A stretch of 64,000 bases of DNA from Serratia liquefaciens ATCC 27592 (GTDB taxonomy: Bacteria; Pseudomonadota; Gammaproteobacteria; Enterobacterales; Enterobacteriaceae), in NCBI RefSeq assembly GCF_000422085.1, contig NC_021741.1:1426001-1490000 (forward strand), in the 5' to 3' direction. The position numbers were made by a program, and so were the translations under genes. Shown piece after piece: positions 9,258 through 18,319 of the stretch. Each line of letters begins with the position of its first letter. Positions within the stretch are counted from its first letter, which is position 1. Under the pieces are notes generated by a model. The model saw only the letters and a list, made by a program, of their open reading frames with translations. It searched no databases and had not been told where the DNA came from.

Positions 9258-9281
9258 CTTCATATCAGGGCTATAGAGATC

Positions 9282-9851
9282 ATGGATAACGGAGTGGACA
9301 GCGCCGACCTTCGCTTGGCGCAACGGCTGTCTGATTTACGCCAGCAGCAGGGCTGGTCGCTGGAAGCGTTGGCGCAGCAAACCGGCATCAGCCGGGCAAC
9401 GCTATCGCGGGTTGAGCGTACGGAAACCAGCCCGACCGCCTCGTTGTTGAACAAACTGTGCGCGGCGTATGGGCTGACCATGTCACGGCTGCTGAGCGAG
9501 GTTGAGGACGAACCGCCCGAGTTGCTGCATCGCGAACAGCAGACGGTGTGGGTTGATCGCGCCAGCGGTTTTCATCGTCGTTCGGTATCACCACCCGCCG
9601 CCCTCTATAAGGCGGAATTTATCGAGGGCACGCTGGAGGCCGGCGCGGTGATCGCTTATGACGCCCCTTCGATACACGCGCTTGAACACCATTTATGGCT
9701 GCTGGAAGGCCGGCTTGAATTGACGCTGGAGGCGCGAACTTTTCAGCTAGAACCGGGCGATTGCCTGCGTTACCGCTTGTTCGGCGCTTCAAAATTTCAT
9801 GCACCCGGCCCCGAGCCGGCCCATTACACCCTCGTTATCTGCAGGCCATAA
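9282..9851 (+). CDS. XRE family regulator with cupin domain
   Basis: 189 residues. The N-terminal helix-turn-helix (about 12-66) includes QTGISRATLSRVERTETSPT and then a C-terminal cupin domain (about 105-185, with HALEHHLWLLEGRLEL and LEPGDCLRY). XRE-cupin proteins commonly control small-molecule metabolism or stress genes, with the cupin binding an effector (family knowledge). The start at 9282 is chosen over 9231 because the helix-turn-helix begins there and an inverted repeat covers the longer start. The stop is followed after 2 bp by the acetyltransferase gene, so both are one operon. Confidence 0.82.
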   Translation: MDNGVDSADLRLAQRLSDLRQQQGWSLEALAQQTGISRATLSRVERTETSPTASLLNKLCAAYGLTMSRLLSEVEDEPPELLHREQQTVWVDRASGFHRRSVSPPAALYKAEFIEGTLEAGAVIAYDAPSIHALEHHLWLLEGRLELTLEARTFQLEPGDCLRYRLFGASKFHAPGPEPAHYTLVICRP

Positions 9852-9853
9852 CC

Positions 9854-10378
9854 ATGATTGAGATACAGCAATTGAACGTCGATGCGGTACAGAGTGCGAT
9901 CCCTGAACTGGCGGCGATGCTGCATGCCAGCGTCTCGCAGGGGGCGAGCATCGGTTTTGTCATGCCGTTTAGCCTTGAGCAGGCGCAGGCGTTCTGGCAC
10001 CGTCTGTTGCCGGCTATTGAACGGAAGGAAAGGCTGCTGCTGGTGGCCCGAGATCGAGATGCCGGAAGGGTGGTCGGTACGGTGCAACTGCTGCTGGATA
10101 TGCCTGATAACGGCCGCCACCGGGCGGAGGTGGTGAAGCTGATGGTGCACCCGGATGCTCGCCGTCAGGGCATTGCCCGCAGCCTGATGTTGCAGGTGCA
10201 ACAGCTGGCGGTTGAGCATCAACGGCATTTACTGGTGCTGGATACCCTGACCGGCGACACTGCGGAAGGCCTGTACCGTCGGCTGGGCTTTCAACTGGCG
10301 GGCAGCATTCCGCAATACGCTCGCGCCAGCAATGGCGGTGCGCTGGATGCCACCAGTTATATGTATAAATTGCTCTGA
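9854..10378 (+). CDS. GNAT family N-acetyltransferase
   Basis: 174 residues. The acetyl-CoA loop appears as KLMVHPDARRQGIARSLM (the Q/RxxGxG/A motif), followed by VLDTLTGDTAEGLYRRLGFQ, the usual motif B. Substrate unknown. The start at 9854 is 2 bp after the stop of the XRE-cupin gene, so the regulator probably controls it in the same transcript. The 3' end is followed directly by a repeat with a strong hairpin. Confidence 0.82.
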   Translation: MIEIQQLNVDAVQSAIPELAAMLHASVSQGASIGFVMPFSLEQAQAFWHRLLPAIERKERLLLVARDRDAGRVVGTVQLLLDMPDNGRHRAEVVKLMVHPDARRQGIARSLMLQVQQLAVEHQRHLLVLDTLTGDTAEGLYRRLGFQLAGSIPQYARASNGGALDATSYMYKLL

Positions 10379-10434
10379 CTACCCCGTCGTTTTTCAAGCG
10401 TTATCGCCTAAGGGGGCGAACGTATCGCCCCCTT
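10379..10434. repeat. intergenic repeat element, copy 2, with terminator-like hairpin
   Basis: It begins right after the acetyltransferase stop with the same CCGTCGT-TTTTCAAGC core as copy 1 at 5709. It contains a perfect 10-bp stem AAGGGGGCGA/TCGCCCCCTT with loop ACGTA (10410-10434). It lies between two convergent genes, so the hairpin could end transcription from either side, although there is no long U-run. Confidence 0.5.
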
Positions 10435-10476
10435 AATCAGAACGCAGCCAGCGCCGTCCCTGCAAGGCTCAGGAAG

Positions 10477-11307
10477 TTATTGTCCGTTCCAGGCCTTGAT
10501 TGCCTGTTGGCGAATCTGCAGCTTTTGCTCTGGCGTCAGCTTGTTAAAGTCCTTCGCCATGCCGCTTTCCCAATCGCCGTACAACGGATTGGGCAACACG
10601 ATAAACTCGGTGCCGAATTTGCTTTGGTTGTCGGCGACGAACGCCCGCCGCTGCGCGTTATCTTTGTGGTAGGTCGCGGCGCCGAAGTCGTTCAGGTTGT
10701 CACCGGCGTAAACCACGATGTCGTAACCGGCGTTCTTGATTGCGTCGAAACGCGCCTGCTTGTTGGAGGTATCACCGCTTAACAGCACGGTTTTTTCCGA
10801 CATGCCGGTGAAGCCCAATTTTTGCATATTGGCCAGCGTGGCGGCGTATTCAGACTGTTTGCGGTTGGAGACGTAAAACATGGTGCCCTGATGACTGTTG
10901 ACGTAGCGGGCAAACTGCACGGCACCTGGCACCGCGCCGGCCTGTTGCGCCTGTGACCACTTCGCCCAGGTGGCAGCGGCGAAAGGTTGGCCCTGCTGCG
11001 CCTGCCAGCCGGAATAAGGGCTGTTATCCAGCATAGTTTCGTCCAAATCGACCACCACGGCCTTCTTCTTGCCCGGCGCGGCCTTGGCCTGATCAAAGGC
11101 CAGCCTGGCGCTGTTGAAGGCCTGGTGCGTCAGCGCCTGATATTCGCCGGATTGCTGGAACCAGTTCAGCGCCAGCACGGATTGCTCAGCCAACTGCTGT
11201 TGGGCCTGCCGATCGGTTTTTGCTGGCTGCACGCAGCCGGTCAGGGTCACCAGCGCAATGCCGATCGCCGCGCCGAGGGCCATTTTCTGTCTCATTATTC
11301 CTGCCAT
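10477..11307 (-). CDS. HAD acid phosphatase, 5'-nucleotidase, lipoprotein e(P4) family
   Basis: 276 residues. A lipoprotein signal ends in LTGC with Cys25 as the lipidated residue, so the protein should be anchored on the outer or inner membrane. The DDDD phosphatase motif is VVDLDETMLDNS (Asp87, Asp89), and the late acidic pair is in YAGDNLNDFG. Members dephosphorylate nucleotides and other phosphomonoesters in the periplasm, such as the NAD-scavenging e(P4) of Haemophilus (family knowledge). A second start, MRQKMALG at 11295, has AGGA 3 nt away, so the first four residues are uncertain. It is followed 21 bp upstream by the acetyltransferase gene on the same strand. Confidence 0.87.
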   Translation of the reverse strand: MAGIMRQKMALGAAIGIALVTLTGCVQPAKTDRQAQQQLAEQSVLALNWFQQSGEYQALTHQAFNSARLAFDQAKAAPGKKKAVVVDLDETMLDNSPYSGWQAQQGQPFAAATWAKWSQAQQAGAVPGAVQFARYVNSHQGTMFYVSNRKQSEYAATLANMQKLGFTGMSEKTVLLSGDTSNKQARFDAIKNAGYDIVVYAGDNLNDFGAATYHKDNAQRRAFVADNQSKFGTEFIVLPNPLYGDWESGMAKDFNKLTPEQKLQIRQQAIKAWNGQ

Positions 11308-11328
11308 AAATAAATCACTCTCTGATTG

Positions 11329-12177
11329 TTATTGTGGTGTGTTCAAGGTCATCGTCATTTCAAACTGGCGCAACGCGTCCTGCTGCCAGCCGAGGCGGTC
11401 GAAGAAGGGGGCGGCCACTTCAGGAACGTAAACGTTGGCTACCAGCGGTAACGGCGCAAACTTCGCCTGTAATGCAGCCAGCATGGTACGGGCATGGCCC
11501 TGACTGCGGTGCTGCGGCGGCACGTAGATCATGCGCAAAAAGCATTTGTCGGCTCCCAACTGCACCACCGCATAGGCCTGGTGGCCAAGGCTGAAAGCAT
11601 GGGGTTTGCCGGGTAGCTTGAACAACGTCTCCGGCGCGATCAGCCAAGGCAGGTCGGTGGCACCCTCGGCAATCAGGCGGTGAGAGACGAACAGCGGGTC
11701 GATCTCTTGCAACTGCGCAACTTCGGCAAGTACCGGCGTAGCGGCCAGATGCCCGGTCAGCGTGCGGACGATTTGCAACCCGGCCCGATGGTAGAGCGCC
11801 AACGCGGCCTCGTTCCCTTCAATCACTTCCAATGACAGTTGACGATCGCCGCGCTGATGCGCGTCGGCGACAATGCGCTTCATCAAGGCTTTTCCCAAAC
11901 CTTTGCCGCGCATTTCCGGACGGATGGAGAGTGCCGATATCCGGCTGTGCAGGCCACGGCGGCTGATCAGCGCCAGCGCTACCGGTTGTTGCTGGTGGGT
12001 AACGATAATACTGTCGTTCAGGCTGAGGTCTTCGGCACCAAAACGGCGGGCGAAGGTATCACCGTCAATCACGAAACGTACAATATAGTTTTCAAAACAA
12101 TGACAAAGGATCTGCGCCAGCTCGTCGCTGCTGTAGCGCAGGGCGCTTTGGTACTCGAAGCTTTCATCGGTGTGCAT
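11329..12177 (-). CDS. tandem GNAT acetyltransferase
   Basis: 282 residues from the ATG at 12177, which has AGGG about 9 nt upstream; a longer frame starts at 12210. Two GNAT folds are seen. The first has ALSIRPEMRGKGLGKALMKRI (near residues 80-100) and SLEVIEGNEAALALYHRAGL. The second has MIYVPPQHRSQGHARTMLAAL near residue 220. Two-domain GNAT proteins of this kind may have one active and one degenerate site. Substrate unknown. Confidence 0.8.
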   Translation of the reverse strand: MHTDESFEYQSALRYSSDELAQILCHCFENYIVRFVIDGDTFARRFGAEDLSLNDSIIVTHQQQPVALALISRRGLHSRISALSIRPEMRGKGLGKALMKRIVADAHQRGDRQLSLEVIEGNEAALALYHRAGLQIVRTLTGHLAATPVLAEVAQLQEIDPLFVSHRLIAEGATDLPWLIAPETLFKLPGKPHAFSLGHQAYAVVQLGADKCFLRMIYVPPQHRSQGHARTMLAALQAKFAPLPLVANVYVPEVAAPFFDRLGWQQDALRQFEMTMTLNTPQ

Positions 12178-12304
12178 GAGCTTTCCCTGTCTAAGGCGGA
12201 AGCTATACATCTAGACCTGATTGTTTTATAAGGCAAGTTTCCGCGTGCGGTTACGGGATATGCAGCGGTAAATGAGGCAGGAACAGGCGGTAAAAGCACA
12301 AATG

Positions 12305-12328
12305 AAAAAACCGGGCGTTGCCGCCCGG
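12305..12328 (-). terminator. rho-independent terminator of the porin gene
   Basis: Stem CCGGGCG/CGCCCGG (12311-12317 and 12322-12328), loop TTGC. Read on the minus strand it ends in TTTTTT. It lies 59 bp past the porin stop. Confidence 0.85.
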
Positions 12329-12386
12329 CGAAGTAACTCTGGGTATAAAGTGAAGCTAAGGTTTGCAGTGGTGGTTATTCATCACA

Positions 12387-13484
12387 TCAGAACTGGTAGG
12401 TCAGGGCGACGGCAATCACGTTGTCGTCTTTCAGACCCAGCTTGTTATCGCCGTCGAGTTGGTTGATTTTATAATCGACATAGGTCGACATGTTCTTGTT
12501 GAAATAGTAGTAGGCGCCAACGTCGATATATTTCACCAGGTCGGCGTCGCCGATGCCTTCAATATCTTTGCCTTTCTGCTGAACATAACCCAGCGATGGA
12601 CGCAGACCGAAGTCGAACTGATATTGAGCAACCAATTCCAGACCTTCCGCCTTATTGGCAAAGCCGCTTACGGAAGTGGAATTATTATTGATAGTGGCGG
12701 TGCCGGAGATTGGCGCGATATTACGGCTTTGCGAATAGGTCGCTGCCAGGTAAACATCGTTGTTGTCGTATTTCAGGCCGCCGGCCCAAATATCAGCTTT
12801 GTCGCCCTTACCGAAGGTGCCCGCTTTTTGCCCGGCAGTACGGTTGGAAGACGCATAGGCGGCACCCACGCTCAGGCCGTCGATGATTTCATAGCTGGAA
12901 GACAGGCCCCAACCGTCGCCGTTCGCCTTGCTGTTGGAACGGCCGTCGTTTTCGTTCTTGCCCTGGTACTGTACCGCGAACTTCAGACCTTCGACCAGGC
13001 CGAAGAAGTCATTGTTACGGTAGGTTGCCACGCCGTTGGTACGACCATTCATAAAGTTGTCGGTTTTGACGTAGGCGTCATCACCGAACTCAGGCAGCAT
13101 ATCCGTCCAGGCGCCGACGTCATAGATAATGCCGTAGTTGCGGCCGTAGTCGAATGAACCGATATCTTTATATTTCAGACCGGCGAAGCCCAAACGGGTT
13201 TTGGTATCTTTTGTGCCGTCAGATTCAGAGTGGTTGGCTGCTATTTGATATTCCCACTGGCCATAGCCAGTCAGCATATCGTTAATTTGAGTAGCGCCTT
13301 TAAAACCGATACGCACATAGGTTTTATCGCCATCATTACCGGCATCGTCAGAGAAATAGTGCAGTGCTTTTACGCGGCCGTAAAAATCAAGTTTGTTGCC
13401 GTCTTTATTGTAGATTTCTGCTGCCTGTGCTGTCTGCGCAATTAAAAGTGCCGGAATAATAACGGCCAGAAGATTACGTTTCAT
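12387..13484 (-). CDS. general porin, OmpC/OmpF family
   Basis: 365 residues, usual size for an enterobacterial trimeric porin. Signal peptide 1-21 (cut after AQA), then [17 protein letters not shown], the standard porin N-terminus. The constriction loop L3 region is [21 protein letters not shown], with the PEFGG-like motif here as PEFGDD. The C-terminus is ALTYQF, ending in the Phe needed for assembly. It forms a diffusion channel for small hydrophilic solutes. Which paralogue (OmpC, OmpF, OmpN or PhoE) cannot be settled by eye, so no symbol is given. Confidence 0.9.
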   Translation of the reverse strand: MKRNLLAVIIPALLIAQTAQAAEIYNKDGNKLDFYGRVKALHYFSDDAGNDGDKTYVRIGFKGATQINDMLTGYGQWEYQIAANHSESDGTKDTKTRLGFAGLKYKDIGSFDYGRNYGIIYDVGAWTDMLPEFGDDAYVKTDNFMNGRTNGVATYRNNDFFGLVEGLKFAVQYQGKNENDGRSNSKANGDGWGLSSSYEIIDGLSVGAAYASSNRTAGQKAGTFGKGDKADIWAGGLKYDNNDVYLAATYSQSRNIAPISGTATINNNSTSVSGFANKAEGLELVAQYQFDFGLRPSLGYVQQKGKDIEGIGDADLVKYIDVGAYYYFNKNMSTYVDYKINQLDGDNKLGLKDDNVIAVALTYQF

Positions 13485-13864
13485 GATTTACCCTGCTTTA
13501 TTCGATTGAAAGACGCTTATCATCAGTAGTACTGCTGTTTCACTGTGCCGCCTGTTTGTTTGCAGCGAGGATTTTTTACCGTAGTTATGTGATCTATTTA
13601 TGACAAAATATTCATTTCCATGTCGAACGATTAAAAATCTCGCGGAAAGCGTCTGTTTCTTCTACGGGCGCCTAAAATTCCCCGTGATGCCCATCAGGTC
13701 GCTGCCAAAAATCATGCGTGAGATTTATACGTTGACGACTTCCTTCAGCGCATCAGGAGGGCTTATTGTCCTGTTTATGTGAATGATTGATGCTGAAAAT
13801 CCCGATTTTCACCCATGCAGGTTGAGGGTAGCGTAAAGCTTCCCTTCAGCAGCAGGAGTGCAAG
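13485..13864. promoter_or_regulatory. 380-bp region upstream of the porin
   Basis: No gene is seen. It should hold the porin promoter. A half-match to a CRP site, TGTGA-N6-TATGA, lies at about 13588 on the plus strand. The long untranslated leader with an AGCAGGG ribosome site just before the ATG is typical of porins. The last 12 bases contain the GCAGGAG ribosome site of the next plus-strand gene. Confidence 0.4.
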
Positions 13865-14182
13865 ATGCAACCTTCCCAACAGGCTGGCCAGCAGGCGTTT
13901 GGCGACATTGCCCCCAAGTTGGCGCAGCTCAGCGACAGCGTATTATTCGACGATGTATGGCAGCGACCGGGGCTCACGCCGCGCGAGCGCAGTCTGATCA
14001 CCGTGGCGGCGCTGGTGGCGCTCAACCGCGTGGAGCAGATGCCGTTTCATCTGCAACTGGCCGAACGCAATGGCGTGAGCGTTGAACAGCTCGCCGAGGC
14101 GATCACCCATCTGGCGTTTTATGCCGGTTGGCCAGCGGCGGCCTCTGCCGTGGCACGCCTGCGCGAATTGAAACAGGAGTAG
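13865..14182 (+). CDS. carboxymuconolactone decarboxylase/AhpD-like protein
   Basis: 105 residues, the small CMD-family size. The family signature runs RERSLITVAALVALNRVEQMPFHLQLAERNG (about 41-70) and the C-terminal AITHLAFYAGWPAA is conserved. The usual CxxC pair of the peroxidase-type AhpD is absent: the protein has no cysteine, so it is not a thiol peroxidase of that type. Ribosome site CAGGAG precedes the ATG. It is 4 bp from the tautomerase gene, with which it forms a pair often seen next to regulatory genes. Confidence 0.83.
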   Translation: MQPSQQAGQQAFGDIAPKLAQLSDSVLFDDVWQRPGLTPRERSLITVAALVALNRVEQMPFHLQLAERNGVSVEQLAEAITHLAFYAGWPAAASAVARLRELKQE

Positions 14183-14186
14183 TCCC

Positions 14187-14573
14187 ATGCCATTCAGCCG
14201 TATCGCTTTGCATCAGGGCAAGTCAGCGCAATACCTGAAAACCTTATCTGACAGCCTGCACCAGGCGCTGGTCGAGACTTTTAGCGTGCCGCCGGCCGAC
14301 AAGTTTCAGGCCATTGATCAATACCGCCCCGGCGAGCTGATTTACGATCCCCATTATCTCGGCGGCCCACGTTCGGCGGATTATGTGCTGTTTTACATCA
14401 CCATTGGCCGTCCGCGCGATACCGCCACCAAGCAGCGTTTTTATCAGCGGTTGGCGGCGTTGCTGGCAGAAAACCTGCAGTTGAGCCCGCAGGATGTGAT
14501 GGTAGTGATTACCACCACCCAACAGGACGAGTGGTCGTTCAGTGCGGGTCGCGCTTCAATGATCGAAGGCTAG
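14187..14573 (+). CDS. tautomerase family protein
   Basis: 128 residues. The protein starts Met-Pro; after Met removal Pro becomes the catalytic N-terminal residue of the tautomerase superfamily. FYITIGRPRDTATKQRFYQRL and PQDVMVVITTTQQDEWSFSAGRAS match the tautomerase_2-type. The Trp of EWSFSAG is the usual conserved residue. It probably acts on a 2-oxo or enol acid together with the CMD-like partner encoded 4 bp upstream (inference). Ribosome site CAGGAG overlaps the upstream gene's end. Confidence 0.84.
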   Translation: MPFSRIALHQGKSAQYLKTLSDSLHQALVETFSVPPADKFQAIDQYRPGELIYDPHYLGGPRSADYVLFYITIGRPRDTATKQRFYQRLAALLAENLQLSPQDVMVVITTTQQDEWSFSAGRASMIEG

Positions 14574-14635
14574 GCTGACGCAGCCGACGGTCTGTGGGAC
14601 AATAGCGCCATCATTTCGTTGAGATACAGAGTTGA

Positions 14636-16834
14636 ATGGCGCTCTCCCCCGCAGTTAAAGATCAGATTGGCCAGTGGTACAAAGCCCTGCAGCAACAAAT
14701 ACCGGATTTTATTTCCCGTGCACCGCAACGGCAGATGATCGCCGAAGTCGCGAAAACCCTGGCCGGAGATTATCCGCGCCACCTGGCGATTGAGGCGCCG
14801 ACCGGCGTGGGCAAAACCCTGTCGTACCTGATCCCAGGGATCGCCGTAGGCCGCGCGGAGAGCAAACCCCTGGTGGTCAGTACCGCCAACGTGGCGCTGC
14901 AGGATCAGATTTACAGCAAGGATTTGCCGTTGCTGAAGAAGATCATTCCCGATTTGAAATTCACTGGCGCCTTTGGCCGCGGGCGCTATGTTTGCCCGCG
15001 TAATCTGGCGGCATTGAGCACCGACGTCAGCGAGCAGGGTGATCTGACGCTGTTCCTGGATGACGAACTGGCCCCTTCCAGCGGGGAAGAGCAGGCGCTG
15101 TGCCAGAAACTGAGCAAAGCGCTCAGCCGCCATGAGTGGGACGGGTTGCGAGACCACTATCAGCTGACGATCGACGATCCGCTGTGGATTAAACTCAGCA
15201 CCGACAAGGCCAACTGCCTAGGGCGCAACTGCCATTACATCCGCGAATGCCCGTTTTATATCGCCCGTAAAGAGATTGAAACCGCCGACGTGGTGGTGGC
15301 TAACCATGCTCTGGTGATGGCGGCGCTGGAAACGGAATCGGTACTGCCCAACCCGAAAGAGCTGTTGCTGGTGCTGGACGAAGGCCATCACCTGCCGGAA
15401 GTGGCGCGTGACGCGCTAGAGATTGACGGCGAAATCACCGCGCTGTCGACCAATTTGCAACTGGACATGATCGTGCGTCAGGTTGAACAGTGCATGACGC
15501 AATATCGCCCGAAAAGCCCACCGGGGCTGACCAACGACGAACGTTTGAAAAATCACTGCGAAGAGATGCGTGAGCTGATCCAGATTTTCGAGCATCAGGT
15601 CAGCGCCTATCTGCCGACCGACACCGTGATTGCCGAACACCGGTTTGAAATGGGCGAACTGCCTGCGGAGATGGTGGAAACCAGCGCACGCTTGTTCAAG
15701 CTGACTGACGCGTTGCGTGGGGTGGCGGAATTTATCCTCAACGATCTCAGCGAGCAAACCGGTAAGCACGACATTGTGCGACTGCACCGTTCAATCATTC
15801 AGATGAGCCGCACCCTGGGTTATCTGGAAGCGATGAGCAAACTGTGGCGGCTGGCGGCACTGGACAAGTCTTCCAATGCGCCGATCTCCAAATGGGTCAC
15901 GCGCGATTTGCGCGATAACGTGACGCACCTGTATTTGCACTGCGTAGGCATTCGCGTGAGCGACCAGCTCGAAAAGCTGTTGTGGCGCAAGGTGCCGCAT
16001 GTGGTCGTCACCTCGGCGACTCTGCGTTCATTGAACAGCTTTGCGCGCCTGCAGGAAATGAGTGGGCTGAGCGAGAAAGCCGGCGATCGTTTCGAAACCC
16101 TGTCTTCGCCGTTTAACCACGTTGAGCAGGGCAAGATTGTCATCCCGAACATGCGTTTCGAACCGGCGATGGCCAACGAAGCTGAGCATCTGGAAGAGAT
16201 GGCGCGCTTTTTCCGCGCCGAGCAGGCCAGCGGCAAACACAAGGGCATGCTGATCCTGTTCAGCAGTCATCGTGCGATGCAGACCTTCCTCAGCTACGTG
16301 ACCGATTTGCGCCTGATGCTGTTGGTACAGGGCGATCAACCGCGTTATCGCTTGGTGGAAGAGCACCGCAAGCGGGTCGAAAAAGGCACTGCCAGCGTGC
16401 TGATAGGCCTGCAGTCGTTTGCTGAAGGGTTGGATCTGAAAGGGGAATTGCTGACCCAGGTGCATATTCACAAGATCGCCTTCCCGCCGATCGACAGCCC
16501 GGTGATCCTGACCGAAGGCGAGTGGCTGAAGTCGCTGAAGCGTTATCCCTTCGAGGTGCAAAGCCTGCCGAGCGCTTCGTTCAACCTGATCCAGCAGGTG
16601 GGCCGACTGATCCGCAGCAACGAATGCCACGGCGAGATCGTGATTTACGATCGCCGGCTGCTTACCAAAAGCTACGGCTCGCGCCTGCTGGCGGCATTGC
16701 CGGTGTTCCCCATCGAACAGCGTGAGGTGCCTGAAGCCGACAAGGCACACCAGGCAGCGCTTAAATCCGTCGCCGAAGCGGAGAAAAAGAGCAAGAAGCG
16801 CAAGAGCCCGTTCGCCCGCAAACGTACCCGTTAA
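14636..16834 (+). CDS. dinG: ATP-dependent DNA helicase DinG
   Basis: 732 residues, near the 716 of E. coli DinG. An XPD-like superfamily 2 5'-3' helicase with a 4Fe-4S cluster, acting on R-loops and replication-transcription conflicts (family knowledge). Walker A is EAPTGVGKT (53-61). Cluster cysteines are in RYVCPRN and NCLGRNCHYIRECPFY. The DEAH box is LDEGHHLPE. Late motifs are in GLQSFAEGLDL and QQVGRLIRSNE. The start ATG at 14636 has no strong ribosome site. No convincing LexA box (CTGT-N8-ACAG) is found in the 62 bp to the previous gene. The stop TAA touches the stop of the next minus-strand gene. Confidence 0.95.
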   Translation: MALSPAVKDQIGQWYKALQQQIPDFISRAPQRQMIAEVAKTLAGDYPRHLAIEAPTGVGKTLSYLIPGIAVGRAESKPLVVSTANVALQDQIYSKDLPLLKKIIPDLKFTGAFGRGRYVCPRNLAALSTDVSEQGDLTLFLDDELAPSSGEEQALCQKLSKALSRHEWDGLRDHYQLTIDDPLWIKLSTDKANCLGRNCHYIRECPFYIARKEIETADVVVANHALVMAALETESVLPNPKELLLVLDEGHHLPEVARDALEIDGEITALSTNLQLDMIVRQVEQCMTQYRPKSPPGLTNDERLKNHCEEMRELIQIFEHQVSAYLPTDTVIAEHRFEMGELPAEMVETSARLFKLTDALRGVAEFILNDLSEQTGKHDIVRLHRSIIQMSRTLGYLEAMSKLWRLAALDKSSNAPISKWVTRDLRDNVTHLYLHCVGIRVSDQLEKLLWRKVPHVVVTSATLRSLNSFARLQEMSGLSEKAGDRFETLSSPFNHVEQGKIVIPNMRFEPAMANEAEHLEEMARFFRAEQASGKHKGMLILFSSHRAMQTFLSYVTDLRLMLLVQGDQPRYRLVEEHRKRVEKGTASVLIGLQSFAEGLDLKGELLTQVHIHKIAFPPIDSPVILTEGEWLKSLKRYPFEVQSLPSASFNLIQQVGRLIRSNECHGEIVIYDRRLLTKSYGSRLLAALPVFPIEQREVPEADKAHQAALKSVAEAEKKSKKRKSPFARKRTR

Positions 16835-17269
16835 TCACAGCATTGGCGGCAGGCGACGTTTCACCGGCGTTGTTTTGACGATGGAGGTATTGCTCTGTGC
16901 GCGCTCGGCCAGCCGATCGAGGATCTGGTCGAGTTGCTCCATCGAATGAGCCACCAGACGCACGATAAAGCAGTCTTCGCCGGTCACCTTGTCACACTCA
17001 ACCACCTCCGGGATCTCCTGAATCATTTGCTCGACCTTTTTCAGCATGCCCGGCAGCGGTTTGATGCGCACCAGCGACTGAAAAGCGTAGCCCAACGCCT
17101 GCAAATTGACGTTCAGGGTGTAGCCCTGGATCACGCCGCTCTCCTCCAGCCGCCGCAGCCGCTCCGAGGTACTGGGTGATGACAACCCGACGCTGGCGCT
17201 GAGGGTTTTCAGCGATACCCGCGCATCCTCTGCCAGCAGGTTCAGGATTTGACGATCGATAGCATCCAT
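16835..17269 (-). CDS. Lrp/AsnC family transcriptional regulator
   Basis: 144 residues from the ATG at 17269, which has GGAGAG 4-5 nt upstream. The helix-turn-helix is DRQILNLLAEDARVSLKTLSASVGLSSPSTSERLRRLEE (residues 4-42). The C-terminal RAM domain (VVECDKVTGEDCFIVRLVA, about 90-110) binds amino acids in this family. The divergent EamA exporter starting at 17405 is the natural target, by analogy with other Lrp/exporter pairs. It is tail-to-tail with dinG without a base between the stops. Confidence 0.88.
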   Translation of the reverse strand: MDAIDRQILNLLAEDARVSLKTLSASVGLSSPSTSERLRRLEESGVIQGYTLNVNLQALGYAFQSLVRIKPLPGMLKKVEQMIQEIPEVVECDKVTGEDCFIVRLVAHSMEQLDQILDRLAERAQSNTSIVKTTPVKRRLPPML

Positions 17270-17404
17270 AGGCTCTCCATTAGTTTTTTTCAATTCATGC
17301 CTTAATTAAAAAGGAATTTAAGCATTATTGCCTTTTTTATGCCATGGAAACCGCTGCAGGAAAGCCGCAAGCTAAGTGCATAGGCTTACTGTGAGGAAAC
17401 CAAG

Positions 17405-18319
17405 ATGAATGCAGAGATAAAACGCGGCTCGCTGGAGATGATCGCCGCGATGTTGATTTCCGGTACCATCGGCTGGTTTGTGCTGATGTCCGGCCAGCCG
17501 GTGATCAACGTGGTGTTCTGGCGCTGTGCGGTAGGGGCGCTGGTGCTGCTGGCCATTTGTGCTGCGCTGGGGCAGCTGCGGCGCGACAGCCTGACGCGTA
17601 CTACGTTGCTGGTGGCAATCGCCGGCGGCGTAGCGCTGGTGGTTAATTGGCTGTTGTTGTTTGCTGCCTATTCCTATGCGTCGATCTCCATCGCGACGGC
17701 GGTGTATAACACGCAGCCGTTCATGCTGGTGGCGCTGGGGGCGCTGTTTCTCGGCGAGAAGCTGACCCTGCGTAAGCTGTTTTGGTTGGCATTGGCGTTT
17801 ATCGGCATGACGCTGGTGGTGTTGGCGCAGCCCAAACAGGCCGGTGGACAGAACAACTACCTGATGGGCATTTTGTTGTCGCTGGGCGCGGCATTTTTTT
17901 ACGCGCTGATGGCGCTGGCCGCCAAACGGTTGAAAGGGACGCCACCGCACCTGATCGCCTTGATCCAGGTAACGGTCGGCGCGCTGATGCTGTTGCCGAT
18001 GGTAGATTTCCACGCGCGGGCCAATGCCGGACAGTGGGGCATGCTGGTGACGGTGGGCGTATTGCACACCGGGATCATGTATGTGTTGCTGTATGGCGCG
18101 ATCCAAAAGTTGCCGACCAACCTGACAGGTTCGCTGTCGTTTATTTATCCGATCGCCGCCATGCTGGTGGATCGCCTGGCGTTCGGTCACCGATTGGTGG
18201 CGCTGCAGTTTGCTGGCGCTGCCCTCATTTTGCTGGCGGCGGCAGGCATGAACCTGCTGGGGGAGCGCCGCGTTCGGCTAGCGGCTGCGCCAGGCGGCAA
18301 GCAGGCCCCCGAACAATGA
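17405..18319 (+). CDS. EamA/DMT family exporter
   Basis: 304 residues, ten predicted helices in two EamA repeats. Features are SGTIGWFVLMSGQPVINVVFWRC at the start, YNTQPFMLVALGALFLGEKLTL at the end of repeat 1 and SLSFIYPIAAMLVDRLAFGHRL at the end of repeat 2. Ribosome site GAGGAAACC precedes the ATG. It is divergent from an Lrp/AsnC gene, which suggests export of an amino acid or related metabolite (inference). Its last 42 bp overlap the 3' end of the convergent MFS gene. Confidence 0.87.
   Translation: MNAEIKRGSLEMIAAMLISGTIGWFVLMSGQPVINVVFWRCAVGALVLLAICAALGQLRRDSLTRTTLLVAIAGGVALVVNWLLLFAAYSYASISIATAVYNTQPFMLVALGALFLGEKLTLRKLFWLALAFIGMTLVVLAQPKQAGGQNNYLMGILLSLGAAFFYALMALAAKRLKGTPPHLIALIQVTVGALMLLPMVDFHARANAGQWGMLVTVGVLHTGIMYVLLYGAIQKLPTNLTGSLSFIYPIAAMLVDRLAFGHRLVALQFAGAALILLAAAGMNLLGERRVRLAAAPGGKQAPEQ

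Noticed and set aside
12363..13157. 264-codon plus-strand frame opposite the porin
   Set aside because: Shadow of the porin gene; no ribosome site or domain.
13600..13782. 60-codon plus-strand frame in the porin upstream region
   Set aside because: No ribosome site and no recognisable protein pattern; the interval is better read as porin leader.
14574..14636. LexA box before dinG
   Set aside because: Candidates such as CTGT-N8-AGCG lack the second half; reported as absent.
16028..16750. 240-codon minus-strand frame inside dinG
   Set aside because: Shadow of dinG.
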